Assembly (NCBI GenBank): GCA_930367205.1
Contig: OV884012.1
Coordinates: 53,279,239-53,343,238, forward strand
Direction of reading: 5' to 3'
From: Acanthosoma haemorrhoidale
Taxonomy: Eukaryota; Arthropoda; Insecta; Hemiptera; Acanthosomatidae
Length of the DNA stretch: 64,000 nt
The notes below the pieces were generated by a model, which ran no database searches, had not been told where the DNA came from, and worked only from the letters and a program-made list of their open reading frames with translations. Shown here piece by piece: positions 46,462 to 56,335 of this stretch (positions within the stretch are counted from its first letter, which is position 1; the number at the start of each line of letters is the position of its first letter). The translations under genes and the position numbers were made by a program.

Positions 46462-47396
46462 CTACCTTTCAAACCGCTTCTTCCAAGTCCGCTGTGGTTT
46501 AGAATATTCTAACTACTATCCGATAAAAGCAGGAGTTCCACAGGGCAGTGTCCTGGGTCACATCCTCCATAACATATACACCGCTGAAGTCCCCTCTACC
46601 ACCAATACCTTCTTGGCAACATTTGCAGATGACACTGCAATCCTGCCATCCCATTCAGACCCCGATATAGCATCCCAAAGCCTTCTTAAACACCTTGATG
46701 AGATCAAGTATTGGTGCAACCAATGGCGGATTAAAGTTAATGAACCAAAATGTTCCCACATTACCTTCACCCTCTGTCGCAAGTCTTGACCACTAGTTTA
46801 TTTTAATTCTATCCCTCGCCCTGTATCCGAGACATTACGGTACTTAGGCTTCCATTTCGACAAACGACTGACCAGGAACCCACATACGAGGCTAAAAAGA
46901 TAAGAACGAAACAGTCGCTTTGGACAACTGTACAGACTACTTCAAAGGACATCCCATCTCTCAATAGAAAATAAATTACTAATTTTTAAAGTTATACTTA
47001 AGCCAATCTGGACATACGGAATAGAGCTATGGGGGACAGAAAATAGGTCGAACATCAAGCGTATCCAATCCTTTCAATCAAAAGTCCTGAAAACAATAGT
47101 AAATGCCCCTTAATACGGCAGCGGAAAAACCCTTCTTAACGATCTTAATATACCCTACATTCTTGAACTCATCCCTTCTAAGTTTATGAAATTCGATAGT
47201 AGCCTATCCAACCACCCTAATCCCGCAGCACAGTCATTGCACTACACAACTCATCCCTACATTCATCCTCGGAGACTAAAACGGCAGTGGCCTCGTGACC
47301 TGCTATAAATGCGTTTCTGTGGGAGTCCTGGCAATGGCCAGTTTCTCCAATTATGTCCTGAGCGTCTGTGGCTCTCGCGCTCTTGGTCAGCCTCCA
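46462..47396 (+). mobile_element. Jockey-like non-LTR retrotransposon, 5'-truncated (copy A3)
   Basis: The translation starts in RT block 4 (IKAGVPQGSVLG) and continues through the catalytic FADDTAIL box, KYWCNQWRIKVNEPKC, RYLGFHFDKRLT, LYRLLQRTSH, PIWTYGIELWG and ends in HPRRLKRQWPRDLL at about 47307. These are the C-terminal half of a Jockey-clade ORF2. Several stops and frameshifts break it. A 3'-UTR segment follows (CCTGAGCGTCTGTGG) but is cut at about 47396, where mariner sequence begins, so the element's natural 3' end is missing. No endonuclease domain or ORF1 remains. Confidence 0.8.
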
Positions 47397-48053
47397 GCAG
47401 CTTTCTTTATCGATAGAAATTTAGTCCCCTTCAAAGGAATCCCCTTAGATAAAACATACTTGTGCCAGCGCCTTTTCTAATCTTGGAAGCAACTTTCAAA
47501 CTTTGATATGGCTGTTAGCTCCTTCAGCGGTTCTTCTTTTATCTCATCAATGGTGTCAAAAGTCTTCCTTTTGAGGTTTTCTTCAACTTCCGGGGAGCTA
47601 TCCGGAAGCCACGGCTGGCGAATACGGTGGCTGAGGTAACATAACATCTTCGATGTTGTCGTCGTTTATTGAAGTGTTAGGGCGCCTAGCGCGATCATCA
47701 CCTGTCTTTAACGTCTTCACGTCCCTCTTTGAAACGTCCAAACCATTCATAAACTCTTGCTTTACTCATGGCAGCTTCACCAAAAGCCACTGTCAACATT
47801 TCAAAATCTTTGCGGCACTTTATTTTATTTTTTTGACAAAATTTAAAACGAATTCTTCCATTTTTTTTATCTCCAAAACACGTAGCGACTGCTACTAAAA
47901 AAGTAAAGATTGGAAACAGCTGCAAATTTCAACGTATTTCAGAGAGATGTGTAGCAATATGATAAAAAAAAAATTTATTTAACTTATTTAATAGGGGATT
48001 AATAAAGCCCACGAAACTATAAAATTCTCGATACTTTTTGATCAAACCTCGTA
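47397..48053 (-). mobile_element. Internally deleted mariner transposon relic
   Basis: On the minus strand, 47870-47705 encodes the N-terminal DNA-binding region of a mariner transposase (IRFKFCQKNK, MSKARVYEWF, RFKEGREDVKD). Then comes RRPNTSINDDNIEDV. The frame jumps directly to PPYSPAVAS, the segment that normally carries the last catalytic Asp, and then LKRKTFDTIDEIKE, KELTAI and KRRWHKY of the C-terminus. The middle of the protein with the first two catalytic Asp residues is deleted. The D of the PYSPD block reads as A, and there are frameshifts near 47699 and 47870 and several stops. The outer end GGTTTGATCAAAAAGTATCG with a TA at 48052-48053 looks like the 5' terminal repeat; the other terminal repeat is lost at the Jockey junction. 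Confidence 0.75.
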
Positions 48054-48068
48054 TGTAATATATTATAA

Positions 48069-48073
<5 letters not shown>

Positions 48074-48108
<35 letters not shown>
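48074..48108. repeat. (TA)n tract, left flank of the Ty3/gypsy insertion
   Basis: The TA tract continues on the far side of the element (52779-52795), so the retrotransposon landed inside a TA microsatellite. The target duplication cannot be resolved within it. Confidence 0.85.
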
Positions 48109-48115
<7 letters not shown>

Positions 48116-48351
48116 GTTGTTAGGTCTTCTTATTATAACAATAAGTAATCTGTTTCTCTGTAAAACAAAAGAAACAACAATTACAGTTTATTGTTATCAC
48201 TGTTTGCACTTTACTTAATTGTTTACACTGAAAACCTTTTAAAAACCTTCTGGTCATATGTCTCTAGCTCCACCTAGTGGCAGCCAACTGAAGCACGCGC
48301 GTGATAACAAAGCGCTGCTAATTTAATTGAAGAAAGCTTACTTTCTTTACA
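48109..48351 (-). repeat. 3' LTR of the Ty3/gypsy element
   Basis: In element orientation it begins TGTAAAGAAAG directly after the polypurine tract and ends CCTAACAACCCTTATA in the TA flank. By eye it is identical to 52536-52778. It contains AATAAA (ACAATAAACTG) followed at once by AATTGTTGTTT, the block complementary to the putative self-priming site. Confidence 0.92.
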
Positions 48352-48364
48352 TCTCCCCCTCCCA
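48352..48364 (-). other. Polypurine tract
   Basis: GTGGGAGGGGGAGA in element orientation, immediately upstream of TGTAAAG. This is the expected plus-strand DNA primer position and fixes the LTR boundary. Confidence 0.85.
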
Positions 48365-48402
48365 CTGTGAAAATTCTCGTGAGAATTTTTATTATATAAT
48401 GT

Positions 48403-51400
48403 TTATTCTGCTGGTATCAGTTTTGTTATGTGGAATAATCCTGTGTCTTCGTTTCTTTTTTCAGTTTTGATTTTAAATATAGTATTTGATATTTTCTCTG
48501 CAATTTTGAATGGTCCAACCCTAAGTTCATCTAATTTTTTCCTATTTAATCTATGTCCGTTTTCAATATATACTAAATCACCTGTATTGAATTCCCTTTC
48601 CTTTCTGTTTTTGTCAAATAATTTCTTATTGTATTCATGTGATTTTATAGTGTTATCTAGAGCTAATTTTCTATCTTCTTTCCAAACCTCTGCATGTGTT
48701 AGTTTCCTTAGTTCTTCAGGTAGCATACTTGTGTTAGTACCATCTAGTAAATATTTCGGTGTAAAACCTGTAACTGAGTGTTCTGTTATGTTATATATGT
48801 CAACACATTCTCTTGCTATTGTTGTCCAAGCTTTCTTTTCTTTAGATTCATTGATTCTACATCTTATTTTATTAATTATTGTTTGATTTAATCTTTCATT
48901 TAGGCCATTTGAAAATGGTGCATTTAAGGCTGTATAAATGAGTCTGATATCTTGTTCTTTTAGGTAATTTTTGAATTCTTTAGAATTTAGTCCTGGATAT
49001 TGGTCTGTTAATATTGTACCTATCTTGTTCATTTCTAATCTATTTTGGACTATTTTTATAAAATCACTTGCAGCTTGAGTTTTTGAAGTTAATATATGTG
49101 CGTATCTTGTATAGTGATCAACTAGAAGATAGAGGTATCTTTTCGTTGATCTTTGACCACCAAATCCACCGATCGTATCAATCGACACTATCTCATACGG
49201 CTTTGTTGCTGGTCCTAATTGAGACATTAATCCATATTTTGCTTGACCTCTAGATTTATTCTTTTTACAAATTTCGCAAGTTCTGCATATATTCTGAATG
49301 TTTTTTATTAATTTTTTTGAAGTGTAATAAGGACATATTCTGTTTATCATTTGCCTTATTCCGATGTGACACCAGTCTATATGTGTATCTCGTATTAATT
49401 TAATGCTTAATTTTTCTGATAAAACTATCTTCTTTTTGTTTTTAATTTGTTTATAGATTATACCATTTTTATCTGTACTTTTTTTCTTAAGTTCTCCTAA
49501 TGCTGTATTTTCATTTTGATCTTTAATTATTTCTTGTAGTTGGATCATGTTTACTATTTTTAATATTTCTTGGGTATTATCTTTTGACTCTAATACTGGA
49601 TTTCTACTAACACAGTCTGCTTCAATATTGAATTTCCATATGTAATTTTGAAGTCAAATTGAGACAAATAATATGTTAAGTCACCTAGTTCCTCGTCTGT
49701 TCTTGATTTTATATTAAGGTTTTCTAACGGTTTATGGTCTGAATAAACTTCAAATCTTCTTCCAATTCACCAGTATTCCCAATAATTTATCGCTTCCTTT
49801 ATTGCTAAGCATTCCAAATATATAGCTTTTTTTCTTTTTAGCGACTCATTTAATTTTTTTGAGAAATAGGCTACTGGCTTTTCTTTTCCATCTTGTTGGG
49901 TTTGTTTCAGTATTGCACCTATACCTTCTATTGAAGCATCTGTAAATATCTTAATAGGTAAATCTTTATCAAATATTTCTAGGACTGGTTGAGAGCACAA
50001 TAATTTTTTTATCTCTGTGAATGATTTTTCACAATCTTCAGACCAATTATATTTTACATCTTTTCTTAACAATCTATGTAGTGGATCTAGTATTGCTGAG
50101 ATTTTTTGTATATATTTGTGATAGAAATTTATTTTACTTAGAAATTGTCTAACGTTCTTCTGCGTTTTTGGAGTCGGAAAATTGTGTATTGATACTAAAT
50201 TGTCTTTAATTGGTTTTACTGTATTATTTTCTATTATATGTCCGAGATATTTAATTGATTTTGATGCGAACGTGCATTTTTTAAGTTTTAATCTGAATCC
50301 TTCTTTTATTATGGCTTCTAAAACTTGTTTGATATGCATGATATGATCTTCAAAAGTCTCTGAAAATATTAATATGTCATCTATATAATTTTCTGTAAAG
50401 TTCTTTAGATTATTTTTTCTTAGTATACTTGATAAAATTCTTTGGAAGATTGCTGGTGCTGTTTTTAAACCGAATGGTAGGCAAGTCCATTGATAGTGTC
50501 CTTCTTGGGTTATAAAGCCTGTTTTTTTTCTATCTTCTATCCTTAGTGGTATTGACCAAAATGCTGAATTGATGTCCAGTGATGTAAAATATTTACAATT
50601 TCTAGCTTTAATTATTAAATCATCAATTAGCGGAAAAGGTTGGGCCTGGGTTGTGACAATCTTGTTCAGATCTCTAAAATCGACACATAATCTGGTTTTT
50701 CCTTCACCTTTTTTTAATGCTAGGGTCACTGGTGCAGCAAATGGGCTATACGATTCTTCAATTAAATTTTTTTCTAATAGTTTTGCCACTTGCTGTTCTA
50801 TTTCTTTTCTGTCTTCGATTGTGCATCTATATGGTCTTTTACTACAAAATTTTTTCATCAAGAGATCTATTCTTGCTTCATAATCTTTTACAGTTCCTAT
50901 ATCATACTTGTCTTTGGCAAATATTGTTTTATATTCTTCTATCAATTGTTCTATTTTGAATTTTTTTTCATTATCTAAATGATCTAAATTTATTTTAAAA
51001 TCTTTCTCTTTAATATGTTCATTAAAATTTATTTCTATTATATCTTTTCTTTGCGATTGTTTTTGGCTTATATTTAGATTTTCGTCTTGCCTTAATTTAA
51101 ATTCCTTTATTATGTCTAGGCCTATCAAAAAATCATGAAAAGTCTCATTTTCTACAATAAATACATCTACTTCTTTTTCAATATTGAAAATTTTTAATTT
51201 TATTCTTGCTGATCCCTTTGTGAGTGCCACACCACTAATTGTTTTTAATTGTATTTTGTTCTTATCTATATTATTATTTTTTATAGTTTTTATTAATCTT
51301 TTATTAATTAATGACACTTGAGATCCTGAGTCATAGATCCCTTCTATTTTTATCTTATCTTCCAATATAATGTTTAATTTAATTAGTGGTGTGTTTACTC
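48403..51400 (-). pseudogene. pol: pol of the Ty3/gypsy element (PR-RT-RH-IN), two breaks
   Basis: Read in the -1 frame after the gag overlap. The first open part (51365-49767) holds protease (YDSGS, residues 11-15 of that frame), RT with LDINSAFW (Asp264) and YIDD (327-330), and RNase H with FTDAS (Asp476), LECLAI (Glu518), then TGA. After the stop the same frame still encodes YSDHKPL of RNase H, so the TGA is a nonsense change. Near 49634 (GGAAATTC) the frame shifts, apparently by a small deletion. The third part (49548-48403) holds integrase: zinc-binding H56/H61/C88/C91, catalytic D124, D182 and E218 with the canonical D-x35-E spacing, and a GPF motif at 345-347. Every catalytic residue is present; only the frame is broken. 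Confidence 0.9.
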
Positions 51401-52519
51401 GTTTTTTGATTCATTATATATTTCTACATCTAGGATAGAATTGTTATTTACTTTTTTTGGTGTAGTGTTCCTTTCTCTACTTTCTTCATGTTTTTGGAAC
51501 CAGCATTTATCTTTTGGGTGGTATCTCACACCTTTACCTAAATCTTCACACGTTTTACAAGGTATCTTTACTTCATATTTCTTTTGAGAATCTAATGTAG
51601 GTTTTTTTTGAAAGTTTCTTTTATTTACTAAACATTCAAGTTGTCTCAATTCATTAAATAAGTCGGTAGTTTCTTTTAATTTTTCCTTGTTTATTCTATT
51701 CAATATAAATTCTGGTAACCCTACTGCTATTAATGCTATAAGTGACTTTATATCCATATCTTTGTTAAAATCTATCAAAAGTTTCTCTTTCCTCAAAGCA
51801 TAATCCGTTAACGAACCTTCTCGATATTTAAATGATAGTGCTTAGGTTATATTATTCCATCCATTATCTGTGAAACATTTTAAGAATCTTGTTTTCCATT
51901 CAGACCAACCAGCATTTATTGTTAGTCTTATGAGTGTGGAAGAGTGCCAGTCTAAACTTGGTTTATCAAAAAATAGTTTCATTAGTTCAATTTTTTCCTC
52001 ACTTTTATCTATTTGAAATCTAGAACACTCTTTTTCAAAGCTTTCTATCCACTGTTTAGCATTAGTATTTTTGCTTGAAAATGTTTCTATGAGAAGTTTT
52101 TCTGATATTTTTTTAAAGTCTTTCTCGTTATCTTTCTTCTGTGTTGTTTCTATCAGTTTCTCTAGTATTTCCTTTAGACTATGATCTTGTGTTTTGTTTG
52201 TACTTTCTTCATTTATTTCCTCTAAATATTGATCTTTAAATTGCAGATTTCCATCTTCATCTATGTATGTGCCCCCTAATTCTTTTGTCATTGTAATCCA
52301 CACTCTTCTTATCTGATTTCTTCTGTTTAATGAATTAACTAACTTTGTGTACTTACTTGTCTTTTTCAACTCCACATGATCTTCCATATATTTGAATTCT
52401 TCTGGAAATATATATCTTCTTCCATCTCCTGTACCAATTGAGGTGATGGCAATTGCATTTGCTTTACTGTCTTTTGGTGAAGTCACTACCGTAAATTCAA
52501 ACTGCAGTTTTGACATCAT
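51395..52519 (-). pseudogene. gag: gag of the Ty3/gypsy element, one in-frame stop
   Basis: The first ATG (52519) lies 16 bases after the LTR. The frame runs to a TAA at 51844-51842 and continues in the same register to TAA at 51397-51395, so a single nonsense codon splits one ORF of about 374 codons. The capsid part is lysine- and glutamate-rich (FSSKNTNAKQWIESFE, EKIELMKLFF, LDWHSS). The nucleocapsid part has one zinc-knuckle-like motif CKTC-x9-H-x4-C (C-x2-C-x9-H-x4-C), longer than the retroviral C-x2-C-x4-H-x4-C. Confidence 0.85.
51401..51407 (-). promoter_or_regulatory. -1 ribosomal frameshift heptamer A-AAA-AAC
   Basis: In the gag frame the codons TCA AAA AAC give the canonical X-XXY-YYZ slippery site, followed one codon later by the gag stop TAA. 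A -1 slip enters the pol frame, which is open from just upstream (TGA at about 51411) and reads RVNTPLIKLN into the protease. Confidence 0.85.
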
Positions 52520-52524
52520 AAACA

Positions 52525-52535
52525 AATTGTTGTTT
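52525..52535 (-). other. Putative self-priming primer-binding site
   Basis: AAACAACAATT in element orientation lies directly against the end of the 5' LTR, where the primer-binding site belongs. It does not start with TGG and matches no obvious tRNA 3' end. It is an exact 11-nt complement of AATTGTTGTTT inside the LTR (52609-52599), as in self-primed Tf1/sushi-type elements. Confidence 0.55.
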
Positions 52536-52778
52536 TATAAGGGTTGTTAGGTCTTCTTATTATAACAATAAGTAATCTGTTTCTCTGTAAAACAAAAGAA
52601 ACAACAATTACAGTTTATTGTTATCACTGTTTGCACTTTACTTAATTGTTTACACTGAAAACCTTTTAAAAACCTTCTGGTCATATGTCTCTAGCTCCAC
52701 CTAGTGGCAGCCAACTGAAGCACGCGCGTGATAACAAAGCGCTGCTAATTTAATTGAAGAAAGCTTACTTTCTTTACA
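52536..52778 (-). repeat. 5' LTR of the Ty3/gypsy element
   Basis: By eye identical to 48109-48351 over 243 bp. Identity stops at 52535, the start of the putative primer-binding site. Contains TTTTTAAAAGG as a possible TATA element. Confidence 0.92.
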
Positions 52779-52799
52779 TATATATATATATATATTATG

Positions 52800-54055
52800 A
52801 CAGTTAATCGTTATTTTTCTCATCAGTGACACTTCCAGAACAGCACCTTGTCTCGACATAAGGAGTTAAATTATAAAAAAAACGCTATTATACCAATTGT
52901 TGGTTCTAAAAAACCAAAGGATTGATACTCCTTAGACTTAAAAGGAATGTTCTGAGAAAAACCTCTGGTGTTATGTACTCTAAGCAAACCTGGATAAGAA
53001 GCTCCAACTCAAATATCAAAAACCAGTACTCCGATATGAATGTCTGCCAGCTCAAGCTCTCCCGATTAAGATGGGCTAAACATGACACAATAACATGATA
53101 GCAGGAAATAGTTGCCAAAGACTTGATCGAACGGATTTATATATCCGGGCTCTGAAACAACTAGACTGTGATGGCAAGACAGCGTTGCTACTGATGCAAG
53201 AATTTCCTTTGACGTCAACAACTTGAAGGAGGTAGATCTTTCCAGAGAAACGTGCAGTCAATGCGGTCCCTCTTAATCGGGACTTGGTGCAAAATGTAGT
53301 ATGGTGTACGTTAGAATAAAATACCCTACTGATATGATTGTATGTGGGGATATTCAAAGAATTTCTTGCAGTTTTCCTTGAATTTTTCTATTTTTTTTCA
53401 AAACCCGTATCACATAATATCTATGATATATTTAATTACTTACTTACTTTAATGGCTAAGCTGCAAAGTAATACGAATAATATTTTTATTTTTTTTCATT
53501 TTGAAGAAAAGGAAATTGGATTGGGATAACTAAAATTAAACTTGACTATATCAGATTGAGTGCAGTGATTCCATTGCGATGATTGGTCTCCAAATAAACC
53601 AAATACCAATGAGTAGATCTATGAATTTTGAGAAGGTGCCTTTAAAAGTTAAAAATGACTCTCTCAGAATTGAAAATTGAGTCATAAGAACAAAACTATC
53701 CCCAAGTTTTACAGTAGTCATCAATTTGGCATACACAAAAATGTATTAATATAAAGTTAAATTGATAACATATTTTACAGACTTGTTGTTTTTTGATTTT
53801 TTTAATCTTTTTATTTATTAAATTAAGCCGTATTGCATTGTGTTTCTTGTTGTTGCTTCTAAACATATAATTTAATGAACCTTCTTCAAAATTGCAGTGC
53901 TGCCTGACTAGGAGAAACGGTGCCTGTAGAAGAAGAAATGTCAATAAAAATAATAATTGGAGATACTTGAAGCTTATAAGATAAAAATACCTACTTGAAA
54001 TGCCTCTTTTTGAAGAATAATACTCCAAAAAATATTTATGTTTTTCAATCAGTAT
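52800..54055. other. Intergenic DNA with a possible retroelement remnant
   Basis: At about 53040-53090 the plus strand reads LKLSRLRWAKHD, which resembles the RLRWAGHV motif near the end of some non-LTR retrotransposon ORFs; too little remains to call it. Nothing else supportable was seen. Confidence 0.35.
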
Positions 54056-54059
54056 GGCG

Positions 54060-54065
54060 TTTATT
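54060..54065 (-). terminator. Possible polyadenylation signal AATAAA
   Basis: AATAAA on the minus strand, 34 bases beyond the stop codon at 54099. Confidence 0.35.
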
Positions 54066-54098
54066 AAGGTACGAGAGGGCGATGAAAGGTGTGAAGTA

Positions 54099-54313
54099 CT
54101 AGGAAGGCTCTATGAGGTCGTAACTGAGCGGTTGACTGATGACTGGCAGCTTGAAGGACGGTGGCCTGAACGTGTGGTCGAAGGATACCTCTATCAGGTG
54201 CATGAGACCGAGCACATCGTAGCTCATGTTGACCAGCCATGCCAAAGTGTAGACCATCGGCGGGAGTTGTCTCAGCCGCTTCTGCGAAACCAACACCACG
54301 TACTTGGTCTCCC
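54099..54313 (-). CDS. Candidate last exon of the minus-strand gene
   Basis: An open, GC-richer stretch follows GTCGACAG (54316-54314), encodes 71 residues (including YVVLVSQKRLRQLPP, YTLAWLVNMSYDVLGL) and stops at 54099. AATAAA lies 34 bases later (54065-54060). Its phase is exactly that required by the donor at 56336, since G|GG gives Gly. The acceptor lacks a good pyrimidine tract. A GAG|GTATCC within it could be a donor instead, in which case coding continues elsewhere. The LRxL-x3-Y-x-LAWLVN-x-SYD pattern faintly recalls insect gustatory receptors, but the upstream exons do not, so no function is assigned. Confidence 0.4.
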
Positions 54314-54689
54314 CTGTCGACAAATCATATAATTTTTCAACTAAGGAACATGTCGGGGTTTCAAATCGATATTTTCGAAATTCCATCTTTTTATAATAAA
54401 GTAGAAACTGAAGATACTAAAACTTACACTTGATGGACAACACTTCAGTTCAACTATAGGAACAAACCTTGTTGTGGTTCGTGACAAATTAGAGCAACTT
54501 CATCATTTCCATTTGTATCTTAAGAACGGCACGGCCAAGCAAACACCTCTACGGTAGTTGTATCAATTTAATCTTCTCTAGATATAGGCTCCTAATTTGA
54601 AAATATGTGACATGAGTCTTGTATCGTATACTCACTTTGTATCCCACTAATAAATTTAGTTTTAGGCCGGAAAATATTAGTTATCTTGT

Positions 54690-54905
54690 TACAGCTCCCT
54701 CAACATCCAAGAACGTAGGTAGAACAATGTTCTGTAAATCTGAAACCAGACCTTTCTTATATTCGTAATGATGGTTCGGACAAGTAATGGGGTTGAAGTA
54801 AGGGATTCTAGCAAAGTGTAATTTAAATTTCGTACCGCAGGAGAAACGGCCAAGCAATGGATGCCATCCAGGCCCATAAAGAATAGACGGCGTTCTTCTA
54901 AGGAA
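54690..54905 (-). other. GC-richer stretch open in several minus-strand frames
   Basis: After an ATTCCTTAG acceptor-like site, frames reading RRLFFMGLDGIHCLAV, SILYGPGWHPLLGRF and VYSLWAWMASIAWPFLL are all open for some distance, and CTGCG|GTACGA could be a donor. It lies inside the large intron of the minus-strand gene. None of the simple splice choices keeps phase with both neighbouring exons, so it may be an alternative exon, another gene's exon, or chance. Confidence 0.3.
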
Positions 54906-55924
54906 TGTAATTAACCTTAATTCATAATGAACTTGTTCATAGTGGTATAGTTAAATAAATGAATAAAAAATAAACTAGAAAGGATTGATAAGTAAACCGT
55001 AACAAAAACAAAATTAAGGTCTTACAATAACTCCGTGTTAGTGTATAGATTGAGTATGATTATCTACAAGCATTCTTGCAGTTTTCTCGACTTTTGCGAA
55101 GTTAACTAGGCCAAAAATAATGTAATCGTGTTTAACAGAAATGAATGTGTTTAGACTTTTAGATAATTTACAAACAAGTTTGTGGTACTTATCTAATTTA
55201 TAATAACACCTCAAAATTTTCTGTAAACATTATTATATTATCAAGAGTTTATTAACAAGGCCTGTCAAAATGTACAGAATAATGGCACATATTTCAATAT
55301 GTTGTACAGATTATCCTAAGATACCAATATTATAACCAATAATTAAAAAAAAAATTACTTCATTACAAACCCCCCTCCCCTAGTGAGTGATATACAACAC
55401 TCGTAATTAAGTAACGATTATTATTGATGGTCAATCGGAATATTTTTATAATCTAGGATATATGAATTTATTTATTGATTTAAAACACAAAGAATTGATC
55501 TATTGAATTTCATTAAATTATGTTATAATGGATGAAACTTTACATCCAATCCCGTTTATAAATACTTTATCTAGTGACGGGCATACTATAAATGTTTCGT
55601 TGAATTTACAATAGCCATTGATCCAAGTTTCATCGGCTCAATTTTTTTTTCTATTATTTATTAATTTTTATTCTTTAAATGATATTAAATGAATTTCAAA
55701 TCAACTTTTTTTTTAAGTTAAACGAATCAATCTACAAGAACCAATTTAATGGAAAAATTGAATTTCACCGTCTGTTTTCTAACCTGAGGTAAATAATAAA
55801 ATATTCAAACTTGGTTGAAATATTTGAAATTAGGGGCAGTAACTTACACACAATTGTTTTTTTGTATTGTAATAGTTATCTATAACACAAAGAGTAACTA
55901 ACAAATATTAAGTAGAACAGTCAC

Positions 55925-56095
55925 CATATTCAGTTTTCTTAGGCTAGAGCACAAAAGGAAAACTTTGGTCAAGAAATTGCTGACAAATCTGTTCAATCAC
56001 CTTCCAAGGATCGGCCACTCCCAGCATTTACGCCGAGACGACTAAAACGCACGGAAAGACCAAAACCTTGCCCTTGCGACTTGATAATACAGACT
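55925..56095 (+). mobile_element. Decayed Jockey-like ORF2 C-terminus
   Basis: The plus strand reads FTPRRLKR then CDL near 56020-56085, matching HPRRLKRQWPRDL at the end of the 46462 and 59384 copies. Surrounding bases (CTGTTCAATCACC) match the preceding LSNHP segment. Everything else is lost. It lies in an intron of the minus-strand gene. Confidence 0.45.
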
Positions 56096-56335
56096 TACAT
56101 ACATTTTATTTATAACTGTTAATTACTAACTCAACAGTGCTCACAACTATATTAACACATTATAAAAAATAGCAAAAGTATAACAAATAACAGTTTTAAA
56201 ACTATAGCAAGCCATTTATAGTTTTTTCGTAAGAAGTTATTGTAAAGAGCAACGAAGTCAAAAAAAAAAGTATATGACATATACAAAACTAACAAAAAAA
56301 CAACTAAACTCAGGATGATTGCCAAATATACTTAC

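Larger units (their letters stand above)
48109..52778 (-). mobile_element. Ty3/gypsy LTR retrotransposon, complete but with broken ORFs
   Basis: The element is 4,670 bp with identical 243-bp LTRs, gag, then protease-RT-RNase H-integrase, then a polypurine tract next to the 3' LTR. This order and the integrase GPF motif place it in Ty3/gypsy. There is no env ORF and no room for one. Integrity is lost at three points: a TAA in gag (51844-51842), a TGA in RNase H (49769-49767) and a frame change near 49634. Target preference for TATA-type sites, seen here as insertion into (TA)n, is known for several gypsy lineages. Absence of LTR differences implies a recent insertion. Confidence 0.93.

Noticed and set aside
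48428..48886. 152-codon plus-strand ORF
   Set aside because: Antisense shadow of the integrase coding region of the Ty3/gypsy element.
52525..52545. tRNA-Lys as primer for the Ty3/gypsy element, given the nearby tRNA gene
   Set aside because: The bases after the 5' LTR do not match the complement of the tRNA-Lys 3' end, and no TGG start is present.
54099..54386. Gustatory receptor identity for the 95-codon minus-strand ORF
   Set aside because: The RLRQL...LAWLVN pattern is suggestive, but the phase-compatible upstream exons are not receptor-like and the TYhhhhQF signature is absent; kept as an unassigned candidate exon.
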